A stretch of DNA of 64,000 nucleotides. Source: Pirellulaceae bacterium (lineage in GTDB: Bacteria; Planctomycetota; Planctomycetia; Pirellulales; Pirellulaceae). The stretch covers positions 1 through 64,000 of the forward strand of contig JAGYIQ010000005.1 in assembly GCA_018402565.1 (NCBI GenBank), written 5' to 3'. The translations under genes and the position numbers were made by a program. Shown here one piece after another: positions 27,934 to 37,600 of this stretch (the stretch's first letter is position 1; each line of letters begins with the position of its first letter). The notes below the pieces were generated by a model that had not been told where the DNA came from, did no database searches, and worked only from the letters and a program-made list of their open reading frames with translations.

Positions 27934-28542
27934 ATGACAGGCGACCACTCGTTTCCGGAATCGTTCGGGTCCGTGACCTCGTTGACGCTGATCAACTTGG
28001 CCAAGTCGGCCGATCCCGCCGCCTGGGAGACCTTGTTCCGGCTCTACTCGCCGTTGGTCCGTTATTGGCTGCGTAAGTCACGAACGCCTGGGTTGGACGA
28101 AGACGATTTGGTCCAGGAAGTTTTTCGCTCCATCTATTCGGGGCTCGGTCGATTCGAAAAAGAATCGGCGGAGGATTCATTTCGCGCCTGGATCAGAACG
28201 ATCACGCAGAACAAGATTCGCGACTATCTAAAGACGCGCGCCAATAAGCCCGTAGCGGCCGGCGGTACGACGGCCTGGCGTTTGGTCGAAGCCGCGGCGG
28301 ATCCCGAACCGGCGGCCGATCTGTCCGATCTTTCCGAGCTATCCGAGGATCGGCTGGTGATCAACGAGGCCTTGGAGTTGGTCCGGATGGAGATCCAGAA
28401 CCAAACCTTTCAAGCATTCTGGCGAACGACCATGGACGGGATCGCGCCCGACCTCGTGGCCGAGGAATTGGGTATCCCCGTCCATTCGGTGTACCAGGCC
28501 AAATCCCGCGTCCTCCGTCGCCTGCGGGATCTCTTGGAATAA
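27934..28542 (+). CDS. ECF-type RNA polymerase sigma factor
   Basis: A 202-residue protein from the ATG at 27934. The sigma-2 region is clear: AWETLFRLYSPLVRYWLRKS and DEDDLVQEVFRSIYSGLGRF, with FRAWIRTITQNKIRDYLKTR as the 2.4-like segment. The sigma-4 helix-turn-helix is at the C-terminus (GIAPDLVAEELGIPVHSVYQ, AKSRVLRRLRDLLE). No transmembrane anti-sigma gene is adjacent. It diverges from the Gly/Asp-rich secreted protein gene and converges on the small Gly-rich paralogue; a partly deleted second copy of it lies at 29625. The neighbourhood suggests it drives these exported proteins; this is inference. Confidence 0.9.
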   Translation: MTGDHSFPESFGSVTSLTLINLAKSADPAAWETLFRLYSPLVRYWLRKSRTPGLDEDDLVQEVFRSIYSGLGRFEKESAEDSFRAWIRTITQNKIRDYLKTRANKPVAAGGTTAWRLVEAAADPEPAADLSDLSELSEDRLVINEALELVRMEIQNQTFQAFWRTTMDGIAPDLVAEELGIPVHSVYQAKSRVLRRLRDLLE

Positions 28543-28583
28543 GGTGATCTCTTGGAGTAAGGCGACCTCTTGGGACGATCCGT

Positions 28584-28606
28584 CTGCTCCCCGATCCGGG
28601 GAGCAG
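28584..28606. terminator. Perfect 10-base-pair hairpin between convergent genes
   Basis: CTGCTCCCCG and CGGGGAGCAG separated by ATC form a perfect stem-loop. It sits 42 bases after the sigma gene and 95 bases past the convergent gene's stop, so it could end transcription from both sides. No T-run follows. Confidence 0.6.
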
Positions 28607-28700
28607 GAGATCGGACGGTGGCAGGAGTACCTCGCTTACGGGGCACCAGTGAGAGGGACCAGCAAACGAGGGACATCAGCAAACGAGGGGCACCAGCAAT

Positions 28701-29402
28701 TTAGTAGCAGCAAATTACGCAGCAACAGACGCCTGGAGTTGCCGAGGCCCTGGGCCGCAGCAAACTCCCGCGACCCACATTGCCACGACGAGAATTGCCA
28801 CGACCCGCAGTGCCACGACCCGCAGTGCCACGACGGACAATGCCACGGCCCGTGTTCGCACGGGCGACATTGCCACGGCCGACAGTGCCACAAACCACAG
28901 TGCCACAAACCACAGTACCGCAAACCACAGTGCCACGACCCGTGTTCGCGGCGGCGACGTTGCCACCGACGTTCCTTTTCTTCTCGGTCGTTTTCGCGGC
29001 CGGCTCCACAGGCGTTACCGAGAAGGTCTCGCCCGTCGTTTCGTATTTGTAGTTTCCGGCCTTGGGGAATTCGACCTCCACCCACTGGTCGACGTTTGGA
29101 CTCGGCAAAAATTCCAGAGTCAATGGCAGGGCCGTTGCCGTGAAGGCCATCGACTTTTTGGGAGCAATTTCCAGTTCTTTTCCATTAAGTCGCCGGACCT
29201 TAACGGGCGAGGCCCCCGCATTGGTCAACTGGACTTTCATGGATGATGAGGCAGCGGAACCCTTCGCCACAGGGGTCTCGCCCGGGGCGTTGTCCTGCAC
29301 GCTGACCTGCACGCTGTCCTGCGCGCTGGCAACGCCGATTGGCGCTTGCACAAGTAACCCGATGATTCCCAATACGACGGAACGAACAATAGAAGACGCC
29401 AT
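28701..29402 (-). CDS. Small secreted Gly-rich paralogue of the acidic protein family
   Basis: A 233-residue protein from the ATG at 29402 (GAAGG 9 bases upstream). A signal peptide (IVRSVVLGIIGLLVQAPIG) is followed by one beta-type domain (VQLTNAGASPVKVRRLNGKE, EIAPKKSMAFTATALPL, EFPKAGNYKYETTGETFSVT) that matches the first domain of the 27708 gene. After that comes a Gly/Arg/Asn/Thr/Val repeat (GRGNV, GTVVCG). There is no coiled-coil or Asp-rich region. The end (TPGVCCCVICCY) looks unlike the rest and may reflect a frame change near the 3' end. It is preceded by the 27-base shared element. Confidence 0.75.
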   Translation of the reverse strand: MASSIVRSVVLGIIGLLVQAPIGVASAQDSVQVSVQDNAPGETPVAKGSAASSSMKVQLTNAGASPVKVRRLNGKELEIAPKKSMAFTATALPLTLEFLPSPNVDQWVEVEFPKAGNYKYETTGETFSVTPVEPAAKTTEKKRNVGGNVAAANTGRGTVVCGTVVCGTVVCGTVGRGNVARANTGRGIVRRGTAGRGTAGRGNSRRGNVGRGSLLRPRASATPGVCCCVICCY

Positions 29403-29493
29403 AACCAATCCTTCAAATCAGACACCGTTGACACACGTCTCACCACGTTGGTGAACTCGTTGGAGGAACAGACACAACCTACCCCCTAAGCTC

Positions 29494-29520
29494 CAGAACG
29501 ATGGTGTCTGACACGAAACG
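29494..29520. promoter_or_regulatory. Third copy of the conserved 27-base element
   Basis: Variable pair CA; otherwise identical to the copies at 20963 and 27803. It lies 92 bases upstream of the ATG at 29402 and just upstream of the deleted sigma gene at 29625. Confidence 0.7.
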
Positions 29521-29624
29521 ACAATTTTTTCTGAACTCGGAGTGGTGGAATCACAACCGCGGGCGCACGGACTATCATGTGACGGGGATTCAAGCACTTG
29601 TTTTGCCGTACAGCGAGACCCGAG

Positions 29625-29734
29625 ATGACAGGCGACCACTCGTTTCCGGAATCGTTCGGGTCCGTGACCTCGTTGACGCTGATCCACTTGGCCAAGTCGG
29701 CCGATCCCGCCGCCTGCGGAATCTCTTGGAGTAA
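29625..29734 (+). pseudogene. ECF sigma factor with ~500 bases deleted
   Basis: The start (MTGDHSFPESFGSVTSLTLI) and the last codons (CGGAATCTCTTGGAGTAA) match the intact sigma gene at 27934-28542, but about 499 bases between them are gone. The joint falls at CGCCTG, a hexamer present at both deletion ends in the intact gene (near 28019 and 28523). The deletion changes frame, so nothing functional remains. Upstream DNA is also duplicated. Confidence 0.85.
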
Positions 29735-29835
29735 GGCCACTCCCCGCTGATCGGCATGGGCTTCGTGGTCGGTGGTCAATTGGCGGTCGCAGCGTTCTGG
29801 GTGTTCCGCATCGTATCTCGGCGCTTGATGGAGCA

Positions 29836-29862
29836 GGCAGAAAGATTGGGGGCAGAAAAATT
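29836..29862 (+). repeat. Dispersed GGCAGAAAGATTGGGGGCAG motif
   Basis: Copy just before the ~187-base array, after the deleted sigma gene. Bases 29735-29835 show nothing else. Confidence 0.75.
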
Positions 29863-29884
29863 CAACGCGACTGAGCTTCTGTCG

Positions 29885-31205
29885 ACTACCAGCAACTGTA
29901 GACCAGCAGCCAGATGTAAACCAGCAGCCTCTGCTGGTCGAAGTGTGAAAAGACTCGGAGTGCGGTAGGGGGAGACTGTACGAGGAGACGCCAGTCGAGA
30001 TCAAATCGAGCGAGGGGCAGCGCACGCCTACGGCGTTGCGGTTAAACAACGCAACTCGCCCCCAGACGGCGTCGCCCCCGAAACTCACACCAACTCACTC
30101 TGTAGACCAGCAGCCTCTGCTGGTCGAAGTGTGAAAAGACCTGGCGTGCGGTAGGGGGAGACTGTACTGAGGAGACGCCTGTCGAGATAAAATCGAGCGA
30201 GGGGCAGCGCACGCCTACGGCGTTGCGGTTAAACAACGCAACTCGCCCCCAGACGGCAACGCCCCCCGAAACTCATACCACCTCACTCTGGAGACCAGTA
30301 GCCCCCTGCTGGTCGAACTGTGAAAAGACTTGGAGTCTGGTAGGGGGAGACTGTACCAGCAGACGCCAGTCGAGATAAAATCGTGCGAGGGGCAACGCAC
30401 GCCTACGGCGTTGCGGTTAAACAACGCAACTCGCCCCCAGACGGCGTCGCCCCCGAAACAAGCACCAACTCACTCTGCTGGTCGAAGTGTGAAAAGACAC
30501 GGAGTGCGGTAGGGGAGACTGTACGAGGAGACGCCTGTCGATAGAAAATCGAGCGCGGGGCAGCGCACGCCTACGGCGTTGCGGTTAAACAACGCAACTC
30601 GCCCCCAGACGGCAACGCCCCCGAAACTCATACCATACCAGCTACAGCTGCTGAGTAAACCAGCAGCCTCTGCTGGTCGAAGTGTGAAAAGACACGGAGT
30701 GCGGTAGGGGGAGACTGTACTAGGAGACGCCTGTCGAGATAAAACCGAGCGAGGGGCAGCGCACGCCTACGGCGTTGCGGTTAAACAACGCAACTCGCCC
30801 CCAGACGGCGACGCCACCCGAAGCTCACAACAACTCACTCTGGAGACCAGCAGCCTCTGCTGGTCGAAGTGTGAAAAGACACGGAGTGCGGTAGGGGGAG
30901 ACACTACGAGCAAACGCCTGTCGAGATCAAATCGAGCGAGGGGCAGCGCACGCCTACGGCGTTGCGGTTAAACAACGCAACTCGCCCCCAGACGGCAATC
31001 GCCCCCGAAACTCATACCACCTCACTCTGGAGACCAGCAGCCCTCTGCTGGTGGAGGTGTGAAACGACACGGAGTGCGGTAGGGGGAGACTGTACGAGGA
31101 GACGCCTGTCGAGATCAAATCGAGCGAGGGGCAGCGCACGCCTACGGCGTTGCGGTTAAACAACGCACCTCGCCCCCAGACGGCGTGTCCCCCCGAAACT
31201 CATAC
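29885..31205 (+). repeat. Tandem array of ~187-base unit (7 copies)
   Basis: Each unit runs: CCAGCAG hairpin, TGGTCGAAGTGTGAAAAGAC, GTGCGGTAGGGGGAGACTGT, CGCCTGTCGAGAT, GAGGGGCAGCGCACGCCTAC, GGCGTTGCGGTTAAACAACG, CAACTCGCCCCCAGACGGC, then ACTCACACCAACTCACTCTG. Three perfect hairpins per unit are visible: CCAGCAG/CTGCTGG, ACGCC-TAC-GGCGT and GCGTTG/CAACGC. GCGTTGCGG marks occur near 30034, 30222, 30408, 30577, 30770, 30958 and 31147. No coding potential. Confidence 0.92.
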
Positions 31206-31335
31206 CAAATCAACAGTCGTAATCTGTGGGTCGGATAGGGGAGTTGTTCGGTTCTTTGGCGTGCCTGTGTTAGGGGTTGAATTTTGGCGGACGGCACTCG
31301 GAGAGTGCCTGCTACTTTGGCGGCCCACGCTGCGG
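31206..31335 (+). repeat. Border block with GGCACTCGGAGAGTGCC hairpin
   Basis: A ~125-base block (GTAATCTGTGGGTCGGATAG, GTGTTAGGGGTTGAATTTTG, hairpin at 31293-31309, then CTACTTTGGCGGCCCACGC). Related blocks lie at 32885, 34003 and 43888, always at the edge of a ~187-base array. Confidence 0.85.
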
Positions 31336-31366
31336 CCCTCTGTAGACCGATAAAGCAACCCTATTT

Positions 31367-31561
31367 CTATAAATTCGCGTCAAACCGATAATCCTTTCTA
31401 CTATTGACTTTTTGAGCGTGAGGTAGCTCGTTGGTCGAGTTTCCCATTCGACGTTGAGGTACTGCGCGTTCGATTTTCATCGCTTCGCTAATGAGAATCT
31501 GTCTGGCGTTGGCCATGCCAGCGAAGTCGTGCTCTGCGAGCAACTGGACAACCTCTGGCAC
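31367..31561 (-). pseudogene. IS256 (mutator) transposase N-terminal remnant
   Basis: Sixty-four residues read VVQLLAEHDFAGMANARQIL then ISEAMKIERAVPQRR, which matches the usual IS256-family transposase start (a 'LLxEHGFDGLAxALxxLLNEAMKxER' type pattern). The catalytic DDE domain is absent and no inverted repeats are seen. It is a small leftover between a repeat block and the rhuM gene. Confidence 0.6.
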
Positions 31562-31740
31562 GTTGCTAGAATGCGCCCGGTGGGTCAGGTCGGGTCGCCA
31601 TTAGGTTTGTGATGACTCCAAAAAGGAAACCGATCTGGCCCACCTTTTCAAGTTCAATTTCTTGACGAAGGTGGCTCGGCATCGCCGGCAAAAATAGGGA
31701 GAGCGTTCTGCGTTTCACCCGGTATGGAGATCAACTTGAT

Positions 31741-32790
31741 ATGAGTAGCGAGCCGGATCAACCGAACGAAGGAGAGCTTATCTTCTACCAGACACCCGAG
31801 GGGGCGGTCCGGGTCGAAGTGCTCTACGAGCTGGAAACGTTCTGGATGAACCAGAAGCGGATCGCGGAGCTTTTTGGGGTCGAAATCCACACCGTGAGTT
31901 ACCATCTAAAAGAGATTTACGCGTCCGGAGAACTGACCCCGGAGGCAACTCTTCGAAAAATTCGAAGAGTTCAAATCGAGGGAAACCGGGAAGTTCGCCG
32001 AGAAATCGAGTTCTACAATCTGGACGCGATCATCTCGGTCGGCTATCGGGTAAACAGCGCCCAAGCCACTCAGTTTCGCATTTGGGCCACCCAAACGCTG
32101 CGGGAATTCATCGTCAAGGGATTTGTCCTAGATGATGAACGGCTGAAACTAAACAAGCGTTTCGGGAAGGACTATTTTGACGAACTCCTGGAACGCATCC
32201 GCGAGATTCGCGCCAGCGAGCGACGATTCTACCTCAAAATCACCGATATCTACGAACAGTGCAGCATCGACTATGACGCGGCGGCGGACGTTACTAAGAC
32301 CTTTTTCAAAACCGTACAGAACAAGCTGCATTGGGCAGTGACCGGTAAGACCGCTGCCGAGATCATCGCCGAACGAGCCGATGCATCAAAGCCGTCCATG
32401 GGTCTAACAAACTGGAAGAATGCCCCGGACGGCAAGGTGCTGAAGTCCGATGTATCAATCGCCAAAAACTACTTGATCGAGCAAGAAATCAAGCAGTTGG
32501 AACGAATCGTTTCGATGTATCTGGACTACGCGGAGAACCAGGCAGCCCGCCAGCGACCGATGAAAATGACGGATTGGATCAGCAAGCTGGATGCCTTCCT
32601 GCAATTCAACGAATACGACGTTTTGACCAATGCCGGCAAGGTATCCGCTGAAGTGGCAAAACAACTCGCAGAAGAGCAATACGCAAACTTTCGCGTCACA
32701 CAGGACAAGCGATTCGAAAGCGACTTTGAAAAAGAGATCAAACGTATCGAAAAGCGACGTGGCAAAGGGCCGAAAGAAGGCGACGCATGA
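31741..32790 (+). CDS. rhuM: RhuM family protein
   Basis: A 349-residue protein starting at the ATG at 31741 (GGAG 10 bases upstream). The N-terminal half holds the family's winged-helix type motif (ETFWMNQKRIAELFGVEIHT, VSYHLKEIYASGEL), then REIEFYNLDAIISVGYRVNS and FRIWATQTLREFIVKGFVLD, strongly conserved in RhuM/virulence-RhuM proteins. The C-terminal region is helical and Lys/Glu-rich. RhuM was named in a Salmonella pathogenicity island, but the family is widespread on mobile and defence-associated DNA and its activity is unknown. It stands alone here between two repeat arrays, which suggests acquisition. Confidence 0.9.
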   Translation: MSSEPDQPNEGELIFYQTPEGAVRVEVLYELETFWMNQKRIAELFGVEIHTVSYHLKEIYASGELTPEATLRKIRRVQIEGNREVRREIEFYNLDAIISVGYRVNSAQATQFRIWATQTLREFIVKGFVLDDERLKLNKRFGKDYFDELLERIREIRASERRFYLKITDIYEQCSIDYDAAADVTKTFFKTVQNKLHWAVTGKTAAEIIAERADASKPSMGLTNWKNAPDGKVLKSDVSIAKNYLIEQEIKQLERIVSMYLDYAENQAARQRPMKMTDWISKLDAFLQFNEYDVLTNAGKVSAEVAKQLAEEQYANFRVTQDKRFESDFEKEIKRIEKRRGKGPKEGDA

Positions 32791-32884
32791 AGCTGCCATT
32801 CAGACGACAAAACGCCCGCGGCTTCATTTATAACTCGCAGAGCCTGAACGAGATCGAATGAGACGGTGCTGGTTTAGGGGACCA

Positions 32885-33009
32885 CTTCAGGTGATCTGTG
32901 AGTTGGCTAGGGGAAGTTGTTCAGTTCGTTGGCGAGCCTGTGTTAGGGGTTGACGTTTTGGCGGACGGCACTCGGAGAGTGCCTGCTACTTTGGGGGCCC
33001 ACGCTGCGG
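32885..33009 (+). repeat. Border block with GGCACTCGGAGAGTGCC hairpin
   Basis: Second copy of the block; hairpin at 32967-32983. It follows the rhuM gene and leads straight into the next ~187-base array. Confidence 0.85.
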
Positions 33010-34000
33010 CAGCCCAGTGTAAACCAGCAGCCTCTGCTGGTCGAAGTGTGAAAAGACACGGAGTGCGGTAGGGGGAGACTGTACGAGGAGACGCCTGTCG
33101 AGATCAAACCGAGCGAGGGGCAGCGCACGCCTACGGCGTTGCGGTTAAACAACGCAACTCGCCACCAGACGGCGTCGCCCCCCGAAGCTCATACCAAATC
33201 ACTCTGGAGACCAGCAGCCCTCGCTGGTCGAAGTGTGAAAAGACCTGGCGTGCGGTAGGGGGAGACTGTACGAGGAGACGCCTGTCGATAGAAAATCGAG
33301 CGAGGGGGCAGCGCACGCCTACGGCGTTGCGGTTAAACAACGCAACTCGCCCCCAGACGGCGTCGCCCCGAAACATCACCACAATTCACTCATGGTAGAA
33401 CCAGCAGCAGCCCTCTGCTGGTCGAAGCGTGAAAAGACCTGGCGTGCGGTGGTGGGGAGACTGTACGAGGAGACGCCAGTCGAGAGTCAAAACCGGAGCT
33501 GCGGGGCGTGCCGCACGCCTACGGCGTTGCGGTTAAACAACGCAACTCGCCCCCAGACGGCAACGCCCCCCGAAACTTATACCAACTCACTCTGTAAACC
33601 AGCAGCCCTCTGCTGGTCGAAGTGTGAAAAGACACGGAGTGCGGTAGGGGGAGACTGTACTAGCAAAAGCCTGTCGAGATAAAACCGAGCGAGGGGCAGC
33701 GCACGCCTACGGCGTTGCGGTTAAACAACGCAACTCGCCCCCAGACGGCAACGCCCCCCGAAACTCATACCACCACACTATGTAGACAAGCAGCCACGGT
33801 AGACCAGCAGCCGGATGTAAACCAGCAGCCTCTGCTGGTCGAAGTGCGATAAGACCTCGCGTGCGGTAGGGGGAGACTGTACTAGCAAACGCCAGTCGAT
33901 AGAAAATCGAGCGAGGGGCAGCGCACGCCTACGGCGTTGCGGTTAAACAACGCAACTCGCCCCCAGACGGCGTGGCCCCCCCGAAACTCACACCACCTCA
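33010..34000 (+). repeat. Tandem array of ~187-base unit (5 copies)
   Basis: Same unit as 29885-31205, with GCGTTGCGG marks near 33135, 33326, 33522, 33713 and 33937. Some units have small insertions (33370-33500 is the most divergent). Confidence 0.92.
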
Positions 34001-34002
34001 AG

Positions 34003-34120
34003 AGTCGTAATCTGTGGGTCGGATAGGGGAGTTAGCGAGTTCTTTGGCGGACCTGTGTTAGGGGTTGAATTTTGGCGGTCGGCACTCGGAGAGTGCCGGC
34101 TACTTTGGCGGCCCACGCGT
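34003..34120 (+). repeat. Border block with GGCACTCGGAGAGTGCC hairpin
   Basis: Third copy; hairpin at 34081-34097. It ends the array just upstream of the blaI operator. Confidence 0.85.
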
Positions 34121-34158
34121 CCTGAGCACTTTTACGGTTGACAGGCGATGCAACCACA

Positions 34159-34177
34159 ACTAAACTATTAGTTTAGT
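34159..34177. promoter_or_regulatory. BlaI-type operator palindrome
   Basis: ACTAAACTA-T-TAGTTTAGT is a perfect 9+1+9 palindrome, 118 bases upstream of the blaI-like ATG. BlaI/MecI repressors bind dyads of this size, and the AT-rich site stands out in GC-rich DNA. It probably autoregulates the operon. Confidence 0.75.
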
Positions 34178-34295
34178 AAAGCGAGGCGGGGCCGCCGGAG
34201 ACCGGTCGGGCGGGCGACTCGAGCAGTGGGGGGGCGGGTTCCAGCGGCTCGCAGAACAAGTCAAAGAAACAACAAAAACGACCAAATGGTGAGCG

Positions 34296-34682
34296 ATGTC
34301 TGAGGCGGATGTGAGTCCCAGCGAACGGGAGCTGGATATCCTGAAGGTGCTCTGGAGGCTGGGCGAATCCAAAGTGCGTGACGTGCATCGAGCGTTAAAT
34401 GCCGAGCGAAAAACGGCCGTCACTACGGTGCAAACCCTGCTGCGGATCATGGCGGACAAGGGCCTGGTGGAACAACGCGTGGAGGGTCGGGCGCTGGTTT
34501 ATCGACCACGGCACACCATCAAACAGGTCAGTTCCCGCTTCCTGAAACGAGTATTCGATGGGTCGCTGGACCAGTTGGTGCTCAATATGCTGGCGGCCGA
34601 AGACGTTTCAGCGGATGAAATGCGAAAATTGGAACGACTGATCGCCAAAGCTCGATCGGCCAAACAAAAAGACCAGGAGTGA
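34296..34682 (+). CDS. BlaI/MecI/CopY family repressor
   Basis: A 128-residue winged-helix protein: SERELDILKVLWRLGESKVR, DVHRALNAERKTAVTTVQTL, LRIMADKGLVEQRVEGRALV (recognition helix and wing), then a C-terminal dimerisation arm. It matches the normal size for BlaI. It is followed after 4 bases by an M56 peptidase, the usual BlaI-BlaR1 pairing in which the membrane peptidase relieves repression. A palindromic operator lies upstream. The signal is unlikely to be beta-lactams specifically; in planctomycetes this pair is common and mostly uncharacterised. Confidence 0.93.
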   Translation: MSEADVSPSERELDILKVLWRLGESKVRDVHRALNAERKTAVTTVQTLLRIMADKGLVEQRVEGRALVYRPRHTIKQVSSRFLKRVFDGSLDQLVLNMLAAEDVSADEMRKLERLIAKARSAKQKDQE

Positions 34683-34686
34683 CACA

Positions 34687-37600
34687 ATGAACGCACAAGA
34701 ATGGGTTCTGCGTTGGTTCGAATTCGCGGTTGCCAGCACCCTGCTCCTGGGCGCGATCGCTTGGGGCGTGGCTCGGTTGCGACAACCGATCGATCGCGCG
34801 AATCTGATCGTCTTGGGGTTGTTGGCCACTGCCCTGCTGCCCATCTCGCTGAGGTTCATGCCAGGCCCCCGTTGGCATGTGGGCCTGTTCGCGGCACTTG
34901 AGCCCGCGACACTCGATACAACCGCTGGTTCTGCATCGCCGAGCAGCGCGGATACCGTGACACCACCCAACGCTGCGAGCGTCGAACAGACACCGCGAGT
35001 TCCGACGGATCCCCAGACGATGTCATCTGATCCCGCACTGTCGGCCCTGGGAACGGCCAGGGAGCCAAAGGACGTCGAGCCAGGCATCGCGACGGACAAA
35101 TCCGCCGGCGTCGGTTCTGCGCCCGAACCATCGATCTCGGCGGAGTCAACGGGCGCCACAGAGGCCGGTGTCACGTCCGCTCAAAGCGCTCGATGGTGGT
35201 CGGTAGCGGCCGGGATACTGGGCATCGCCTACGCCGTGTCGCTGGTGGTTTTCCTCAGCCAATCACTGGTGGGTACGATTCAACTCAGGCGCCTGTGCCG
35301 ACGCGCTGCCGCAGCCGATGAAACGGTGTGGGCGATGTGGCAGACCGTCAGCGACCGAGCGACTCAAAACGTAAAAATACTGATATCAAACGAAGTCGTC
35401 GCTCCGCTACTCGGTGGTGGGTGGCGGCCTACGTTGTTGCTGCCGCGAGCGATCGCGGAGGGAGATTCGACCGCGTTGCGATTTTGTCTGGCTCATGAAT
35501 GGGCCCATATCCAGGCCGGCGATCTGTGGGCGTGGCGAGCGATCCATCTGTGTCGGTATGTACTTTGGTATCAGCCGTGGTATTGGAGTCTGCGGCGCGA
35601 GCTACGCGTTTGCCAGGACTTGGTGGCGGACGATCGAGCGGTCGGCGCTCGCGGGGCGTCGGATGATCACTTGCGTTACTGCGAATTGCTGTTGTCTTTG
35701 GCTCGTCAGCAACAACAGTTGTCTATTCCGGGAGCCATTGCCTTCCACGACCGTGCCAGCCAACTCACGCGGAGGATCACGATGCTACTGACGTCCTCAC
35801 AGGTTTTGCCGACGAAGTCCACGCGGGTCTTTTGGGGACTGGCCAGCGGCCTGCTGCTGCTGAGTACCTGCATGCTGAGTTCGATTCGGTGGAGCGAGGC
35901 CTCTTCGCCGGCAAGCATCACTCCGGCGGTAGCCGCAGTCGTTGAAAGCCGTTCCGATGAGGACTTCAGGTGGGTGCGTGGCCGGGTGATTGATGAGCAG
36001 GATCGACCGGTGGCGGGCGCCCAGTTGGTCTTCCCGCTGGATTTAGACGAGTCTGTTGTTTTGACAGCCACCGCGGATGCGGATGGCAACTTCGAATTGA
36101 AGTGTCCGATGGACCAGATCAAGCGGCCGGCCTGGGAGCGACAATCCTCCGTGTGGGCCTACGCACCGGGCTACAACTTGATGGCAACGAGTGTCTACGC
36201 GGCACTGCGTCAGGAAGAAGATCCGGAGAAACGATACACACTACGCTTGTCACTGGCCAACGAGATCAATATGCGCGTCCTGCGACCAGATGGAGAGCCG
36301 TTGGCGGACGTGGAGGTGCGACCGCAATATGTCGAAGTTTCGCAGCGGAGGCATTTTGTGCCCAAGGCTTTGGCGTCGATCGTGACAGGAATGACGAACC
36401 AGGACGGCCGAGTCATTTTGTCGGCGTTGGGGCACGGATCGGCGGATCCAGACCACAGGATTTTGATGGTAACACAATCGGTGGAATTCGGTCAGCAGCA
36501 TGTTTCTTTAGTTCAACCTCCCGATGGAAAGATTCCGGACGTAAAATTAAAACCCACGGCGTCGGTTCGAGGCCGGTTCCTAGCAGACAACCCCGCTTGG
36601 ACAGCTGGCATTCGATTGCGGTTCAACACGCGAACGTCGGACCGCGAGAATCCGGTCTCGGGCTTTGCTGAAGTCATATCCGATGCGCAGGGTCGCTTCG
36701 AGGTGCCGCGATTGGCGATCGGAAATACAGAGTATTTCGATGTGCGGATCGATCCTCAGCGACCCGTGCGGCCGGTGATGCCCGAAGCCTTCACTTTGAT
36801 CGCCGGCGAGGTCAAGCAACTGCAGATTCCCGTAGTGGACGCTCCCAAGGTGTTTGGGCGAGTAGTTTCCAAGACCAACGCGCCGATCGCTAACGCGGGC
36901 GTCAGCGTTCGGTATGGGCATTCGCAAATCGAGCGAGGGATCACCGATGAAAACGGGCGGTTTGAAATGCGGTCCCTACCGGGAGACGTTCGCGTCGACA
37001 TCTTCGCTGCTCCGCTGGGCTTTTCCAGTTGGGATCAGCCGATTCCGACCAAGCCATTGACACTTCTGCCTAACGCAAAGGGGCTGGAATGGCCGACGAT
37101 CCAACTCAGCAGCACGGTCCTCATTCGAGGACAGTTGATTGATGAGAAGGATCGGCCGCTGGCGAATCGATACATCGACGCGTTGGAACGCAATCGACAC
37201 TACGGCGGCGGGTTGACCGATGCGGATGGGAACTTCGAGATTGCGGTACCCGAAGGGGCACAGGATACGGTGAGGTTGCGTGTGGATGATCGGGCGATAC
37301 CGTTTGGCGATAACGTGCAGGTGATCCAGTACGAGCCGCTGGTGCTGCGTTTCATTACCAATACGAAGCGAGAGGATCTGGAGGCCGCCCGCGCGACAAA
37401 GGCGGATGTGGTGTTGGTCGGTCAAGTGCTGCTGTCGGGCCAACCGATCGCTGGGGTGCCCATCTTGGTGGAGCGACGGACACCTTACTTCCGGCCCGAT
37501 GGCACCATCGATCTAACGATGGGAAAGATGCACCCGAGCGACGAACAGGTCACGGATGCGGAAGGCCGATATCGCTTGAAAGGTTTGAAGGCGGAAGACG

